Both the position numbers and the translations under genes were made by a program. A stretch of 36,747 nt of DNA from Sporisorium sorghi (taxonomy: Eukaryota; Basidiomycota; Ustilaginomycetes; Ustilaginales; Ustilaginaceae). The notes under the pieces were generated by a model. It had not been told where the DNA came from, ran no database searches, and saw only the letters and a program-made list of their open reading frames with translations. Where the stretch lies: contig JALCCG010000215.1 of NCBI GenBank assembly GCA_023212695.1, forward strand, positions 1-36,747, written 5' to 3'. This document shows positions 19,373 to 29,157 of the stretch, piece after piece; the first letter of the stretch is position 1, and the number at the start of each line of letters is the position of its first letter.

Positions 19373-20494
19373 CGCGCGCCTCGAGAGCAACAACGCTCGC
19401 CGACTCCGATCAGCCGCTTGCTTGGTGCTTACATCGTCTCGACTTTTAAGTCAGGGACGATGACGCGATGAAGGCGAGCATTGAGCCAAGACAACTCAGC
19501 TTCATCCTCCGCTCGCCCGGCACAGAGTTGCTCCATGACACGTTTGTACGGTGGTGATCATCCACTTTGCTGCGCGCTTCGTCTCTGATCGTGATTCGCT
19601 CGGCTTGCCACACTACCACTGCACTGGGATCGAAACCGAAGCAAAGACGTCGCTGCAGGAACGCAAACGATGATTACATCTATTCAGTGGGACATTCTGC
19701 GCAGAAGCGCTGCGATCGTCACTCATGCCGAACTTTCGGGCGCCGCATGATTTCCACTCGAGTTCGGTCCGGCTTGTTCAGCCGCCGCGCATCGGCATCA
19801 GACGTCGAGCTTGGCGTGCAATGCGTCCTCGAGATACTGTGTATTGTAAGCTTCTCCGAGACCCCGGCTCGTATTTTCCATCTCTGCTCCTTTGTTCTTG
19901 GCCCCGAGTATCTGTTTACTCGCGCCCGGTGCTCGGTTTCCGCACACCGCATCAAAGTGCTCGCGGAGTGCAGAGCTCGGCGCACAGCTCGATCGCCATA
20001 CCAGCAGGTTTGATGGTGGTGTTGCCACGGGCCGAGACACGGGCTTGAGAGACCGTACCAGTCAAACAATGAATGGAATTCACACAGCGCCCCCCCCGAG
20101 AGCTTCTCAATGCCTCGCCTGACCAAAGACCAAGGACAATGATACGAGGGTCTCGAGAGAGTAAGGGCACCACGTCGTTCTACCCTCTACCCGAGCGAGA
20201 GAAGGCCAAAGGGTGAGGCTTTCTGTTCTGCGAGGCGATGCGATTTTTACGACCTCAATTTCCAGCCTCCTTTTTGTTTCGGTCGACCTTTTTCTGGTGC
20301 CGAAAACCCCACACTCTTCGCAAGTAGTCTTGGCTGACCGACCCAACTCGACTCAGAAGCAGACAGCGCACCATCTCCAGGCTCGAGTCGCAGATTGTGC
20401 GTGAAGACAGATCGTGATGAATGAAAGAAGGAAAAGGAGACGAATCTCCCTAAAATACAGTTGACTTTTTTGTTGTGATATGGCGGTGATGCAC

Positions 20495-23400
20495 TCAGTA
20501 CAGACGCAGGGCGACGTTGACACTCATCAACTCCTGCATCAGCAGCTTGGCAGCGTACGGGATGTGGATCTGCGAAATCGCCGTCCTGTTGCGGCACGAT
20601 CGGCACTCGTACGTGCCCTTCTTGAGGTTCGCCAGCGCCGTCAGGCCGCACAGGTCGCACACGTGAATCCGGTACGGATCCGACACGTCGAACATGCGCT
20701 CCTTGAGGAAGCCAGCGATACCGTGCGCGATCATGCAGTCGCGCTCCATCTCTCCGAATCGCAGTCCACCGCCGCGCGATCGACCTTCCACCGGCTGGCG
20801 CGTCAGGATCTGCACCGGTCCACGCGCTCGCGAGTGGATCTTGTCGTCCACCATATGCTTCAGGCGCTGGTAGTACGTCGGTCCCAAGTACACCTGCGCC
20901 TGCAGCTTGCGGCCCGTGTGGCCGTGGTACATGACCTCGAGACCACGCGACTGGTAGCCCAGACCACGCAGGATCGAAGACACCGCCTCCACCGTCAGCT
21001 CGGTAAACGGCGTCGCATCACCTTCCTGGCCCGACAGCGCCGCCACCTTCGACAGCAGACACTCGACCAAGTGGCCGATCGTCATTCGCGACGGGATGGC
21101 GTGCGGGTTGATGATGATGTCCGGCGTGATACCTTCCGCCGAAAACGGCATGTCCTCCTGCCTGTACGTGATACCGATCGTGCCCTTCTGACCGTGACGC
21201 GAGGCGAACTTGTCACCCGTCTGCGGCACACGGACGTTGCGCACCCGAACCTTGACGAACTTGTTGCCGTGCGAGTTGGTCGTCAGCAGCACCTGGTCGA
21301 TGATGCCGTTCTCCGTTGACTTCAACGAGATACTCGCGTCCTTCTTGGTGTGCAGCTTCGATCGCATACCCAGCTCCTCCGAGTCTGGTGGCAGCGGCGC
21401 CGTCTTGCCGATAATCACGTCGTCGCCCGACACGCGCGTGCCTGGCGCGCAGAAGCCGTCGGCGTCGATCTTGTCGTAGGTGCCGTGCTTCATGCGGATC
21501 GTCGTGTCGCGGCTCGGCTTTTCGAATTCCTCGAGCTGCATCACGCCCACCTTTTTCTCCTCGGCCACATAGCCTCGGTAGTACAACGAGCGGAACAGCC
21601 CACGGTCGATCGATGACTGGTTCATAATCACCGAGTCTTCCTGGTTGTAGCCCGAATAACACATTATAGCGATCACGCCGTTTTGGCCCGCTGGCAACTC
21701 TCTGAACTTGAGGTGTTCCATAGAGCGTGTCGTACCCAATGGCTTTTGGGGATAGCAGAGAATGTGCATCATCGAGTCCGCCCTGGTCAGGAAGTTGGAG
21801 ATGGGAATCGATACGGCTTGCTTGCCCATGGCGCTCTGTAACGACGAATGGCGAATAAAAAGTGGAGGTCAGCCGCCGGTCGGAGATATCAGACAAATAT
21901 CGGCATGAGCGTGTACTTACCTGACTGTTGACGAGAAAAATCGCACCAAAGCATGGAGAAAGAGAGAACGGAAAATATGGAGGGCAAAGATGGTCAGTGA
22001 GCAGCTCGAAGATGATGATAACGGGGGATAAAGGGCTAATACTCGACTAGACATTCCGTGGGGATTGGTTGTGGTCCGGGAAAGGAATGATGCTGGCACA
22101 AATACCAAGCACCATAGCCGGGTGGATCTCGCAGTGGGTCCATGTGTTGGGTGCGATATAGTGCGGAGACTTGAGTCGCGCCGAGGGATCGGCGGAGTGG
22201 AGGTTGATTTGTCCGTTGCGAGCCTGGTATTCGCGAGATTGCTCGAGGTCGGTGGTGGACATGCAGATGAGGGCGGACTCCTCTTCTTCGGCGTCGAGGT
22301 ACTCGATGACGCCTTCTTGTACAAGGTGAGACCATCCAAACTCTTCGCCGGTCAGTGGGACAGGCTGGCCGATCATGTTGACGTGTCGCTTCTTGATGAA
22401 CAGCGTCATGTCGTTGGGGTTGACGATAAAGACAGGTCGAAGGACACGCGAGGCGTCGGTGTAGATGCGCAGTTCTCGCTCGCGAATGTCACGAACGACC
22501 GATACCTCGTGCGAGATGTCGTCCTTGCGACGCAGATCACGCAGCGTGTCGACGAGCTGGCCCGGGTCGTCGTGGGTGCCCATCCAGACACCGTTGACAA
22601 AGATCTTGGTGGCCTTGGCGTGGGCGAGCTGCATGTCGACGAGGCTGTCGAGACCAAACTCCTCGAGGAACTCGACGATGGGCGCCGAGGGCGTGCCGAC
22701 GGTGACGGTGGCCATGAGACTGAGGTTCTTGACGAGACCACACGCCTGACCTTCGGGGGTCTCGGCGGGACAGACCATGCCCCAGTGCGTGTTGTGGAGC
22801 TGACGCGGCTTGGCGATCTTGCCGTCTCGACCGATGGGCGTGTTGGTGCGACGCAGATGCGAGAGGGTCGAGGCAAAGGCGAAGCGGTTGAGCACCTGCG
22901 AGACACCGGCCTTGGCCTGCATGGCCTTCTTCTGGTCGCCCCAGTTGCCCGTGGCGAGCGAGTAGCGGAGGCCGTTGGTGATGGTGCTCGACTTGACAGC
23001 GGCCTGGATGTGGAACTCGCGGTGCTCCTCGACACACTTTTGGAGGTGGCGGTAGACGTCGCGGGTGACTTTGCGGAAGAGCATGCGGAAGAGGTTGGCC
23101 ATGAGCGGACCGCCGAGGTCGATACGCTTCTTGCCGAAGTGGTCACGGTCGTCGATCTCGCGACGGTCGAGAGCAGCCAGGAGGAGACGGTGGATCATGT
23201 AGCCAAAGAAGTAGGCTTTCTTTGTGTTGGAGCCTTCTGAAGTAGAGATGTGCGGGAGCATCTCCTTTTGGAGGATCTCTTGCGCATAGACGGTACGCTT
23301 GGCGCGCGAGAGACCGGTGGTAGTGCCACGACGACCGATAAAATCGAGGGCGACGTCGCGGTCCTGGATGACAAAGGCCTCTTCGATGCAGGGCTTGAGC

Positions 23401-24428
23401 ATCTCGAGCATGGGCGTATCGTTAAAGTCGTAGCAGATGTGTTGGAGCACCTCGCGATCGGGGACGATGCCGAGCGCACGGAAGACGATGACGATGGGGA
23501 TGTCGTTGCGGATGTAAGGAAGGGTGGCGCGGATGGTGTTGTTGGCGGTCTTTTCCTTGTTGCGCGAGAAGAGCTTGACCTGCATGGTGGAGATGGTCTT
23601 GCCGCCCTTCTCGACGGCGCTGCGGATCTCGGCGAGGAAGGTGACGGGCGCGGGAGGAGCTTTGGAGAAGACGTAGACGTGATTGGCGGCCATACGCTCC
23701 TGGGCGATGAGCACCTTTTCGGAACCGTTGATGACAAAGTAGCCTCCAGCGTCGTAGGGGCATTCGTTGAGCGAGTAGGACATTTCGTCGTCAAGGCCCT
23801 TGAGCCAGCAAAAGTCGGACTTGAGCATGATGGGCACTTTGCCGATGAAGATCTGCTGCTCCTCGACGTCGGTCTTGCCGTACTCGGGGACCCAGGCGGG
23901 GTCGCCGTTGAGGTCGACCTCGTCTTGGCTCTGGACGAGCACCTTTTGTGTGACGTCGACAAAGAGCGAGGCCGAGTAGGTGAGGTTGCGGAAACGCGCC
24001 TCTTGTGGGAAGAGCTGTGCGGAGCTGCCGTCGGACTCGGTCATGGTGGGCTTGTTGAGGTAGATCTGGCCAAACTCGATCTCGTAGCGACGGGTTTTGT
24101 CCTCTGCATGACCCGAGTGCTGGTCGCTCTGCTCGAGGGTGAGGCTGCGCACCTCTTCGACGAGCTCCTGGATGGTGTTGGACATGAACTCGTTGAAACT
24201 GTCGAGCTGGTGGCGGACGAGACCCTTTTCCTCGAAGAAGGCTCGAATGACGTCCCAGCAGTCCTCCTGGGAGATCTCTTCAGCGTATTCGTCATCGTCG
24301 TCGTATTCGAGACCCTTGCCGGCGCCGTAGGTGTTGTTGTAGCTGGCGACATCCAGATCATCGACGTCGATGGCACCGTCGTCGAAGGTGTCCTTCACGT
24401 ACTTGTCGTAAGCGACAGAGTCGGCCAT
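20495..24428 (-). CDS. RPB2: DNA-directed RNA polymerase II second-largest subunit
   Basis: Three exons: 22048-24428, a 4-nt microexon 21921-21924 and 20495-21835; 1241 residues (yeast Rpb2 has 1224). Rpb2 forms half of the Pol II active-site cleft in the nucleus. Seen: [42 protein letters not shown], the [27 protein letters not shown] block and [13 protein letters not shown]. Exon 3 adds [35 protein letters not shown], the hybrid-binding region, a C-terminal zinc-binding pair of CxxC motifs (CDLC, CRSC) and [20 protein letters not shown]. Introns are 123 nt (21925-22047) and 85 nt (21836-21920). Exon 1 ends in ta, the microexon is tcag and exon 3 begins agc, giving RNVYQSAMGKQ, the invariant family sequence apart from Val for Thr. 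The start at 24428 matches the family N-terminus. It is divergent from CWC25. Confidence 0.97.
21921..21924 (-). other. RPB2: 4-nt microexon of RPB2
   Basis: The four bases tcag are flanked by a caacag acceptor and a consensus gtaagt donor, with ctgac branch-like sites in both flanking introns. They complete Tyr794 and supply Gln795. Without them the two large exons do not join in frame, and the conserved Tyr-Gln before SAMGKQ is missing. Confidence 0.88.
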
Positions 24429-25147
24429 GGTCGCGGCTGTGGACGCTCACCCAGCGTCGCGAGAGGGATACAGCTGCGAGGAGACCAGTCGAGGGTATTG
24501 CAGCAGTTCAATGCGGTGCTGTCGGTTGTATCGACAGCAGTGCTGAGTGCGTTCTCTGTGATGACGGCGGATGATCCGTTCTGCCGGGTTCAGAGAGATG
24601 CTGCGCAGCTATCGACGAGCTGCTGCTGGGGTGAAAAAAGAGAGCGTGATCGGACGCAGTCGACAAGCACCGGCAACCGAGGTTGTGCGTAGGTTTTGTC
24701 GGTGGAAGAGAGAGACAGCAGATCAGAGGCTCAGTTGCAAGAAGCAACAGAAGCGGAAGGGTGAAGGAGGATGGTGAGGAGGGGATGACGGTAGCGAAGA
24801 AGGATGAGGGATGGGCAGATGGCGACGAGAATGCGCGCGGCGCTCTTTGGCTGTTTCGCTGCTTTCTCACTCTCTTCCTCTGCTCAAGTGCACAAACAGA
24901 GAGCGCGCGCTGCTCTTTTCGACTTGTGCTGCGCAGTGCTTCTTATCGTGCGAGTGAAATTTCAAGCAAAACACGGATTTCGGTGATTTGATTGAAAAGG
25001 CTTTTTGGTGTGGAGAACTCAGCCATTCTTTCCTTCACGCCATCATCATCATCACCAACTCGACTTACAACTTCGCATCCAAACCAGACATCTTGACGAT
25101 ACCGTCGACAAGCTCGCACCGGCCACGGCGTCGAACAAGCGGTCAAG
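24429..25147. promoter_or_regulatory. Divergent promoter region between RPB2 and CWC25
   Basis: 719 bp between two opposed start codons, containing both 5' UTRs and promoters. There is no clear TATA box, which fits housekeeping genes. No RNA gene or repeat was recognised. Confidence 0.55.
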
Positions 25148-26485
25148 ATGGGTGGAGGCGATCTCAACATGAAAAAGTCGTGGCACCCTCTCCTGCAGGT
25201 CAACCAGGAGAGGGTGTGGAAGCGCGAAAAGGAAGCGCTCGAGGAACGCAAAAAGCTCGAGGAGCTGCGTCGAGAGCGGGAGCAAGAACGAGAGATGCAA
25301 GAGCTCCAACGTCTGCAAGAGGAAGCTGGCGGCAAGAAGCGTGTCGATAGAGTCGATTGGATGTACGCCACGCCTGCCACCGCCGGATCCAACTCGGCTG
25401 CCGAGATGGAGGACTATCTCTTGGGCAAGAAGCGCGTCGATAAGCTGTTGCAGGCAGACGAGAACAAGGATGTGTCCAAATCCAGCCAGAAGAGCCTCAT
25501 CTCGCTTCAGAACGCCAACTCCGCTCGAGACCTTGCTGCCAAGGTGCGCGAAGATCCCATGCTGGCCATCAAGCAGCAAGAGCAGGCAGCCTACGAGGCA
25601 CTGCTACGTGATCCTGCCAGGTTGCGGCAGCTCAAGATGCAGGCTGGTATCGATGTCGATGCGGAGAGCAAGGAAGAGAGGCGACGCAGCAAGGAAGAGA
25701 AGCGGCGTAGGCAAGAGGACGAGGGACATCGTCGACACGAACCACGCCGCAGCGACTCTCGCCACGACTCCCGCAGCGAGGGTCGTTCTCATCGTCATCG
25801 AGACGATCGAGGCTACAGCGACCGTCCTTCGAGCCGCAGTGAAGGGAATTCGTCGCGGCGTAGACATGGTGATGACGAGTCCCGCACATCCAAGAGGCGT
25901 AGGGATGACGACCGCCGCGATCGGAATGACCGTGACCGTCCAGCGGAGCGCCGTCACCGTGATGCGGAGGAGAGTCGGAACGGCGATCGCCGGGAAAGAA
26001 TGGCACTTGACGATTCGAGCTCCCGCCCAAGACGATCCCGCAGCCACAGCCGCAGTTGGTCACCACCCCCACGCGATTCTTATCGCCGCTCACCACCCGC
26101 ACGTGACTCTTACCGCCCGACCAACCGTGATCGACCCTCCACCTACTCTCGCCCGCCAAGCAACGGCCCGTCCCGCAATCGCGAAGAGGACGACAAACGG
26201 CAGGAAGAGATCCGCCAGCAACGGCTGCGAGAGATGGAACAAAACGCAAAGTCGATGGAGGAGCAGAGAAGCTCTTTCGTCTCTAAGATCAACGCCGAGG
26301 AGGCCGAGCAGGAGCGCAAGGAGGTCGAGTTGCGTCAGAAGCTGCTCGATGCGCGCACGAAAGGACATGGCGATGGCAGGGGAAGTCTCATCATGGATCA
26401 GCAGCGTAAAACGTTTGGCGATACTGTGGATCTTGCGGAGCGGATGAGGCGGGATCGAGGGAGGTTGCAACAGCAGATGGATTGA
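25148..26485 (+). CDS. CWC25: Pre-mRNA-splicing factor Cwc25
   Basis: Single exon, 445 residues. Cwc25 joins the spliceosome after Prp2 and promotes the first transesterification near the branch site. Seen: the N-terminal CIR-type motif with KKSWHPLLQVNQERVWKREKEA (about 9-31), a charged coiled coil to about residue 60, and the DWMYATP motif (70-76) followed by MEDYLLGKKRVDKLL. After these come a long Arg/Ser/Asp-rich RS-like region (about 172-345) and a C-terminal coiled coil ending in DLAERMRRDRGRLQQQMD. Length is close to the human protein (425) and much longer than yeast Cwc25 (179), which lacks the RS part. The ATG at 25148 is followed directly by the family's MGGGDLNMKKSWHP start. Confidence 0.95.
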   Translation: MGGGDLNMKKSWHPLLQVNQERVWKREKEALEERKKLEELRREREQEREMQELQRLQEEAGGKKRVDRVDWMYATPATAGSNSAAEMEDYLLGKKRVDKLLQADENKDVSKSSQKSLISLQNANSARDLAAKVREDPMLAIKQQEQAAYEALLRDPARLRQLKMQAGIDVDAESKEERRRSKEEKRRRQEDEGHRRHEPRRSDSRHDSRSEGRSHRHRDDRGYSDRPSSRSEGNSSRRRHGDDESRTSKRRRDDDRRDRNDRDRPAERRHRDAEESRNGDRRERMALDDSSSRPRRSRSHSRSWSPPPRDSYRRSPPARDSYRPTNRDRPSTYSRPPSNGPSRNREEDDKRQEEIRQQRLREMEQNAKSMEEQRSSFVSKINAEEAEQERKEVELRQKLLDARTKGHGDGRGSLIMDQQRKTFGDTVDLAERMRRDRGRLQQQMD

Positions 26486-26949
26486 TGCGTAGCGAACTAG
26501 ATGACAATCTCATTATACCCCTGATCATTGACATCATCGTCGCTCTGACCGCGAACTCGATAATCTGGTGACGGCTGACGACGAACAACGTACGAGGCTG
26601 CTGAGAGCCTTTCAGTGAGCGGAAGCAGAAGCATTGGACGATGCGAGAGTTCAGGGTCCAGCGAGCGGATCTTGGTGTACAAATGCAGGGTGCAGCGGCT
26701 GAAGTTGGAAAAAATCGACTCGTGTCCGTGCACACTCGTTTGAAATCACCTTGACCTCCCACTTCCATCTCGACCATCATCATCACACCCTACACTTTGA
26801 CATTCGCACACTCGGCTGGCCAAGCCTTGCTTACTGCTTCGACGAGCTCCGCAGCTGAACGGTCGAGAAGCTCGACGACGATCTCGACACGTCCTCTCCT
26901 CGACAACAACTGCGTTGGGAGTTAAAAGCCGCTTCGAACCACCGCTACG
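26486..26949. other. Intergenic region between CWC25 and the BTB gene
   Basis: 464 bp between two genes on the same strand, holding the CWC25 3' UTR and the promoter of the BTB gene. I see no distinct element in it. Confidence 0.5.
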
Positions 26950-29064
26950 ATGCCGCCAGCAAACACGACGAGCAGCACGAGCGCCAACTTCGCCGCCACC
27001 TCCAGCAGCAGCAGCAGCAGCAACCCAGTCCCTGCGCTCATCGCGCGGCGCACCACCGTACTCGCGCCGCCGAGTCTGTCCACGGTCAACCATCTCGACG
27101 GCGCCACCTCCCCTTCCCCCTCTTCAACCACCTCATCCATCCCACGCCCGACCGCCCGCCGGCACCGCGCGGACCTGCAACAAGCCGTCTCGCAACCCAC
27201 GGCCGCCGTACCCGTCTCAACGCACGAGAACGCCTCGACAAGCTGGTCCTCAACACACATGCTGCGGCCGAGCAGCAGCTTTCACCGCACCGCCTTCAGC
27301 GACAAAGGCGAGGAGGGGTTTGCGGTGCACCCGACGTTCCGCAGCGACGCCGAGTGGCGCGGCGATGTGCTGGTGAGGGTGGAAGGGGTGGAGTTTTGGG
27401 TGCATAAGGATGTGCTGCTGTTCTCGTCGCCGTTTTTTCAGAGTGTGTTGGCAGGAGGGTGGCGGGAGTCCCGCCTATCGCGGTTGGTGGATCGCGAGGA
27501 GGAGGGGCAGGGCCGGAAGGGGGAGGATACCGATGATACGGCTCGGCATGTTTCTTCAGATGCGGGCTCAAGAGGTGCCGCATCGCTTCCTACGTCTGGG
27601 CAAGAAGCAGCGGAGAGCACAACGCAGCCTGTTGTCGTCGCTGAGCTTGCTGCAGAGAGCCCTACGGAGCTCGAAGCGGACGAGCTGGGCATCAACGAGC
27701 TCGACCCGGACCGCCTCGGCGGCGAGGCTCGACGCAGGAGCCTGTTGCGCGCTTCGTACCACACGGCGTTGTGGAGCCAGGACGACGAATCGAGGGCTTC
27801 GCCGACGCTCTCCCAGTCGGCGGCTGCGTTTGAGGATTCCGTCGAAGATCCTGATGCAGGAGGGGATGACAGTGCTGCGGAGGGGTCGGGTAGTGCAAGC
27901 GAGGACAACGCAGACGAAGATGCGAGGGGCTCAGCGAAGGAGGAGTCGACGTCGAAGCAGATGGCTACACGGTTGGCGTTGCGGAAGCTGGAGTCGGCGC
28001 GGCGCGAAAAGAGAGTTCCGACGGGGAGCACGAGTAGAACTGGCGACGACGAGGTGACAACGCGATCGCACGAGAGGATGGAGTCGCTCGCCACGCCGCC
28101 GCTGTCCCGTCGACCGAGCGACGGATCCGTCAAAAGCAGCCACCGCCTACCCAGCGACACGACCGACACATCTGCCCCCTCCGCTGCACCCGTCACGCCT
28201 CGCTCCACCGACACCCTCCCGCGGCGCTACAAAGGCATCATCTCGCTCATCGACCTCTCCGAAGAATCCGCGAGCACGTTCCACGACTTTCTGCACCACA
28301 TCTACCCGCACCTCGACCTATCCGTCACGTGGTACAACTGCGGGCCGCTCCTACGCTTCTCGGATAAATTCCAAGTGCCCTTCCTGCGGCGTTCGTGCAT
28401 CGCGTTCCTGCGTGCCGCGCTGGCTGGGCGGCCGATCGAGGCGATGCGCCTCGCCGAGCTGCACGGGATGGACGACCTGTACCGCGAAGCGTCCCGGCAT
28501 GTTCTGGATAACTTTGCGGCGTGGCAGGCGGAGGAGCTCGAGGTGCTGAGTGCCGAGACGCTGTTGAAGCTGGAGCGCAAGCGGACGTGGTTCTTGGAGC
28601 GGCTGCTCAAGCTGGGCCTGGCGAACCCGGCGCGCGACTACGAGTGCCATGCGGCGTGTCCGGATCCGCAGGCGTGCGCGAGGGCGTTGGGCGAGAGGTG
28701 GAGCGCGGCGTACAGGGCTGCGTTCAGGTACAGCCCCCCGCAGCCGAGTGTGATTTTCAGGTACCTTAGGGAGCTGGATAGCGTCGGGAGCGCGGGCGCG
28801 TCGGGAGGCGGCGCGGCAGGGTTGGGTGCAGGGGCAGGCGGGCTGGCCATGTCTGCTGCCACGGCGGCCGCGAGCGGAACCAGCGCAGGTGCAACAGGCG
28901 GTACGGCGCTGCAGCTGAGCAACTGCCAGACAACAGCGAGAGTGTGGACACAGGGCTTGTTCGATAGAATGTTCGAGCTCGGCACGCTGCATACGGGTCG
29001 GCTCTTCCTCGCAGTCAAGCTGGACGCTGTGGCTCCGCGCAACCTCGTCACCAAGGATTGCTGA
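26950..29064 (+). CDS. BTB/POZ domain protein with a large acidic insertion
   Basis: Single exon, 704 residues. An N-terminal Ser/Thr/Ala-rich region (1-130) precedes the first half of a BTB fold (about 138-174: GDVLVRVEGVEFWVHKDVLLFSSPFFQSVL). About 250 residues of Ser/Asp/Glu-rich sequence follow, then the second half (about 425-500: YKGIISLIDLSEESASTFHDFLHHIYP, then LLRFSDKFQVPFLRRSC). A helical BACK-like region follows (about 500-600: AMRLAELHGMDDLYREASRHVLDNF) with a Cys cluster (YECHAACPDPQAC), then a Gly/Ala-rich linker and a short conserved-looking C-terminus. BTB proteins dimerise and often bridge substrates to Cullin-3 ligases; nothing here shows the partner. The frame is intact, so the insertion is not a frameshift artefact. 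It converges on the ABC transporter gene with 93 bp between stops. Confidence 0.9.
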   Translation: MPPANTTSSTSANFAATSSSSSSSNPVPALIARRTTVLAPPSLSTVNHLDGATSPSPSSTTSSIPRPTARRHRADLQQAVSQPTAAVPVSTHENASTSWSSTHMLRPSSSFHRTAFSDKGEEGFAVHPTFRSDAEWRGDVLVRVEGVEFWVHKDVLLFSSPFFQSVLAGGWRESRLSRLVDREEEGQGRKGEDTDDTARHVSSDAGSRGAASLPTSGQEAAESTTQPVVVAELAAESPTELEADELGINELDPDRLGGEARRRSLLRASYHTALWSQDDESRASPTLSQSAAAFEDSVEDPDAGGDDSAAEGSGSASEDNADEDARGSAKEESTSKQMATRLALRKLESARREKRVPTGSTSRTGDDEVTTRSHERMESLATPPLSRRPSDGSVKSSHRLPSDTTDTSAPSAAPVTPRSTDTLPRRYKGIISLIDLSEESASTFHDFLHHIYPHLDLSVTWYNCGPLLRFSDKFQVPFLRRSCIAFLRAALAGRPIEAMRLAELHGMDDLYREASRHVLDNFAAWQAEELEVLSAETLLKLERKRTWFLERLLKLGLANPARDYECHAACPDPQACARALGERWSAAYRAAFRYSPPQPSVIFRYLRELDSVGSAGASGGGAAGLGAGAGGLAMSAATAAASGTSAGATGGTALQLSNCQTTARVWTQGLFDRMFELGTLHTGRLFLAVKLDAVAPRNLVTKDC

Positions 29065-29157
29065 TGTTTCATCACAACGCTTTCACAGTCGAAGGAAGAC
29101 GATCCTGCAAGCACTCGAAATGGGATTTCCAAAACACGACAACACCGTGCGACACAG

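Larger units (their letters stand above)
17541..20494. other. Gene-free region (2.95 kb) between the large Ser-rich gene and RPB2
   Basis: No coding region is supported: frames are short and give compositionally biased translations. The part next to 17541 should be the promoter and 5' UTR of the large gene, and the part next to 20494 the RPB2 3' UTR. It contains several homopolymeric T tracts (18180-18198, around 18345-18369, 19162-19179), an A/T-rich tract near 18084-18108 and two ACGCGT boxes near 19360. A non-coding RNA cannot be excluded, but I recognise none. Confidence 0.6.

Noticed and set aside
22065..24692. Long open frames on the + strand opposite RPB2 (391 and 480 codons)
   Set aside because: They are antisense shadows of a highly biased, GC-rich coding sequence. 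The translations are Val/Asp/Leu-rich without family resemblance, and the minus strand is unambiguously Rpb2.
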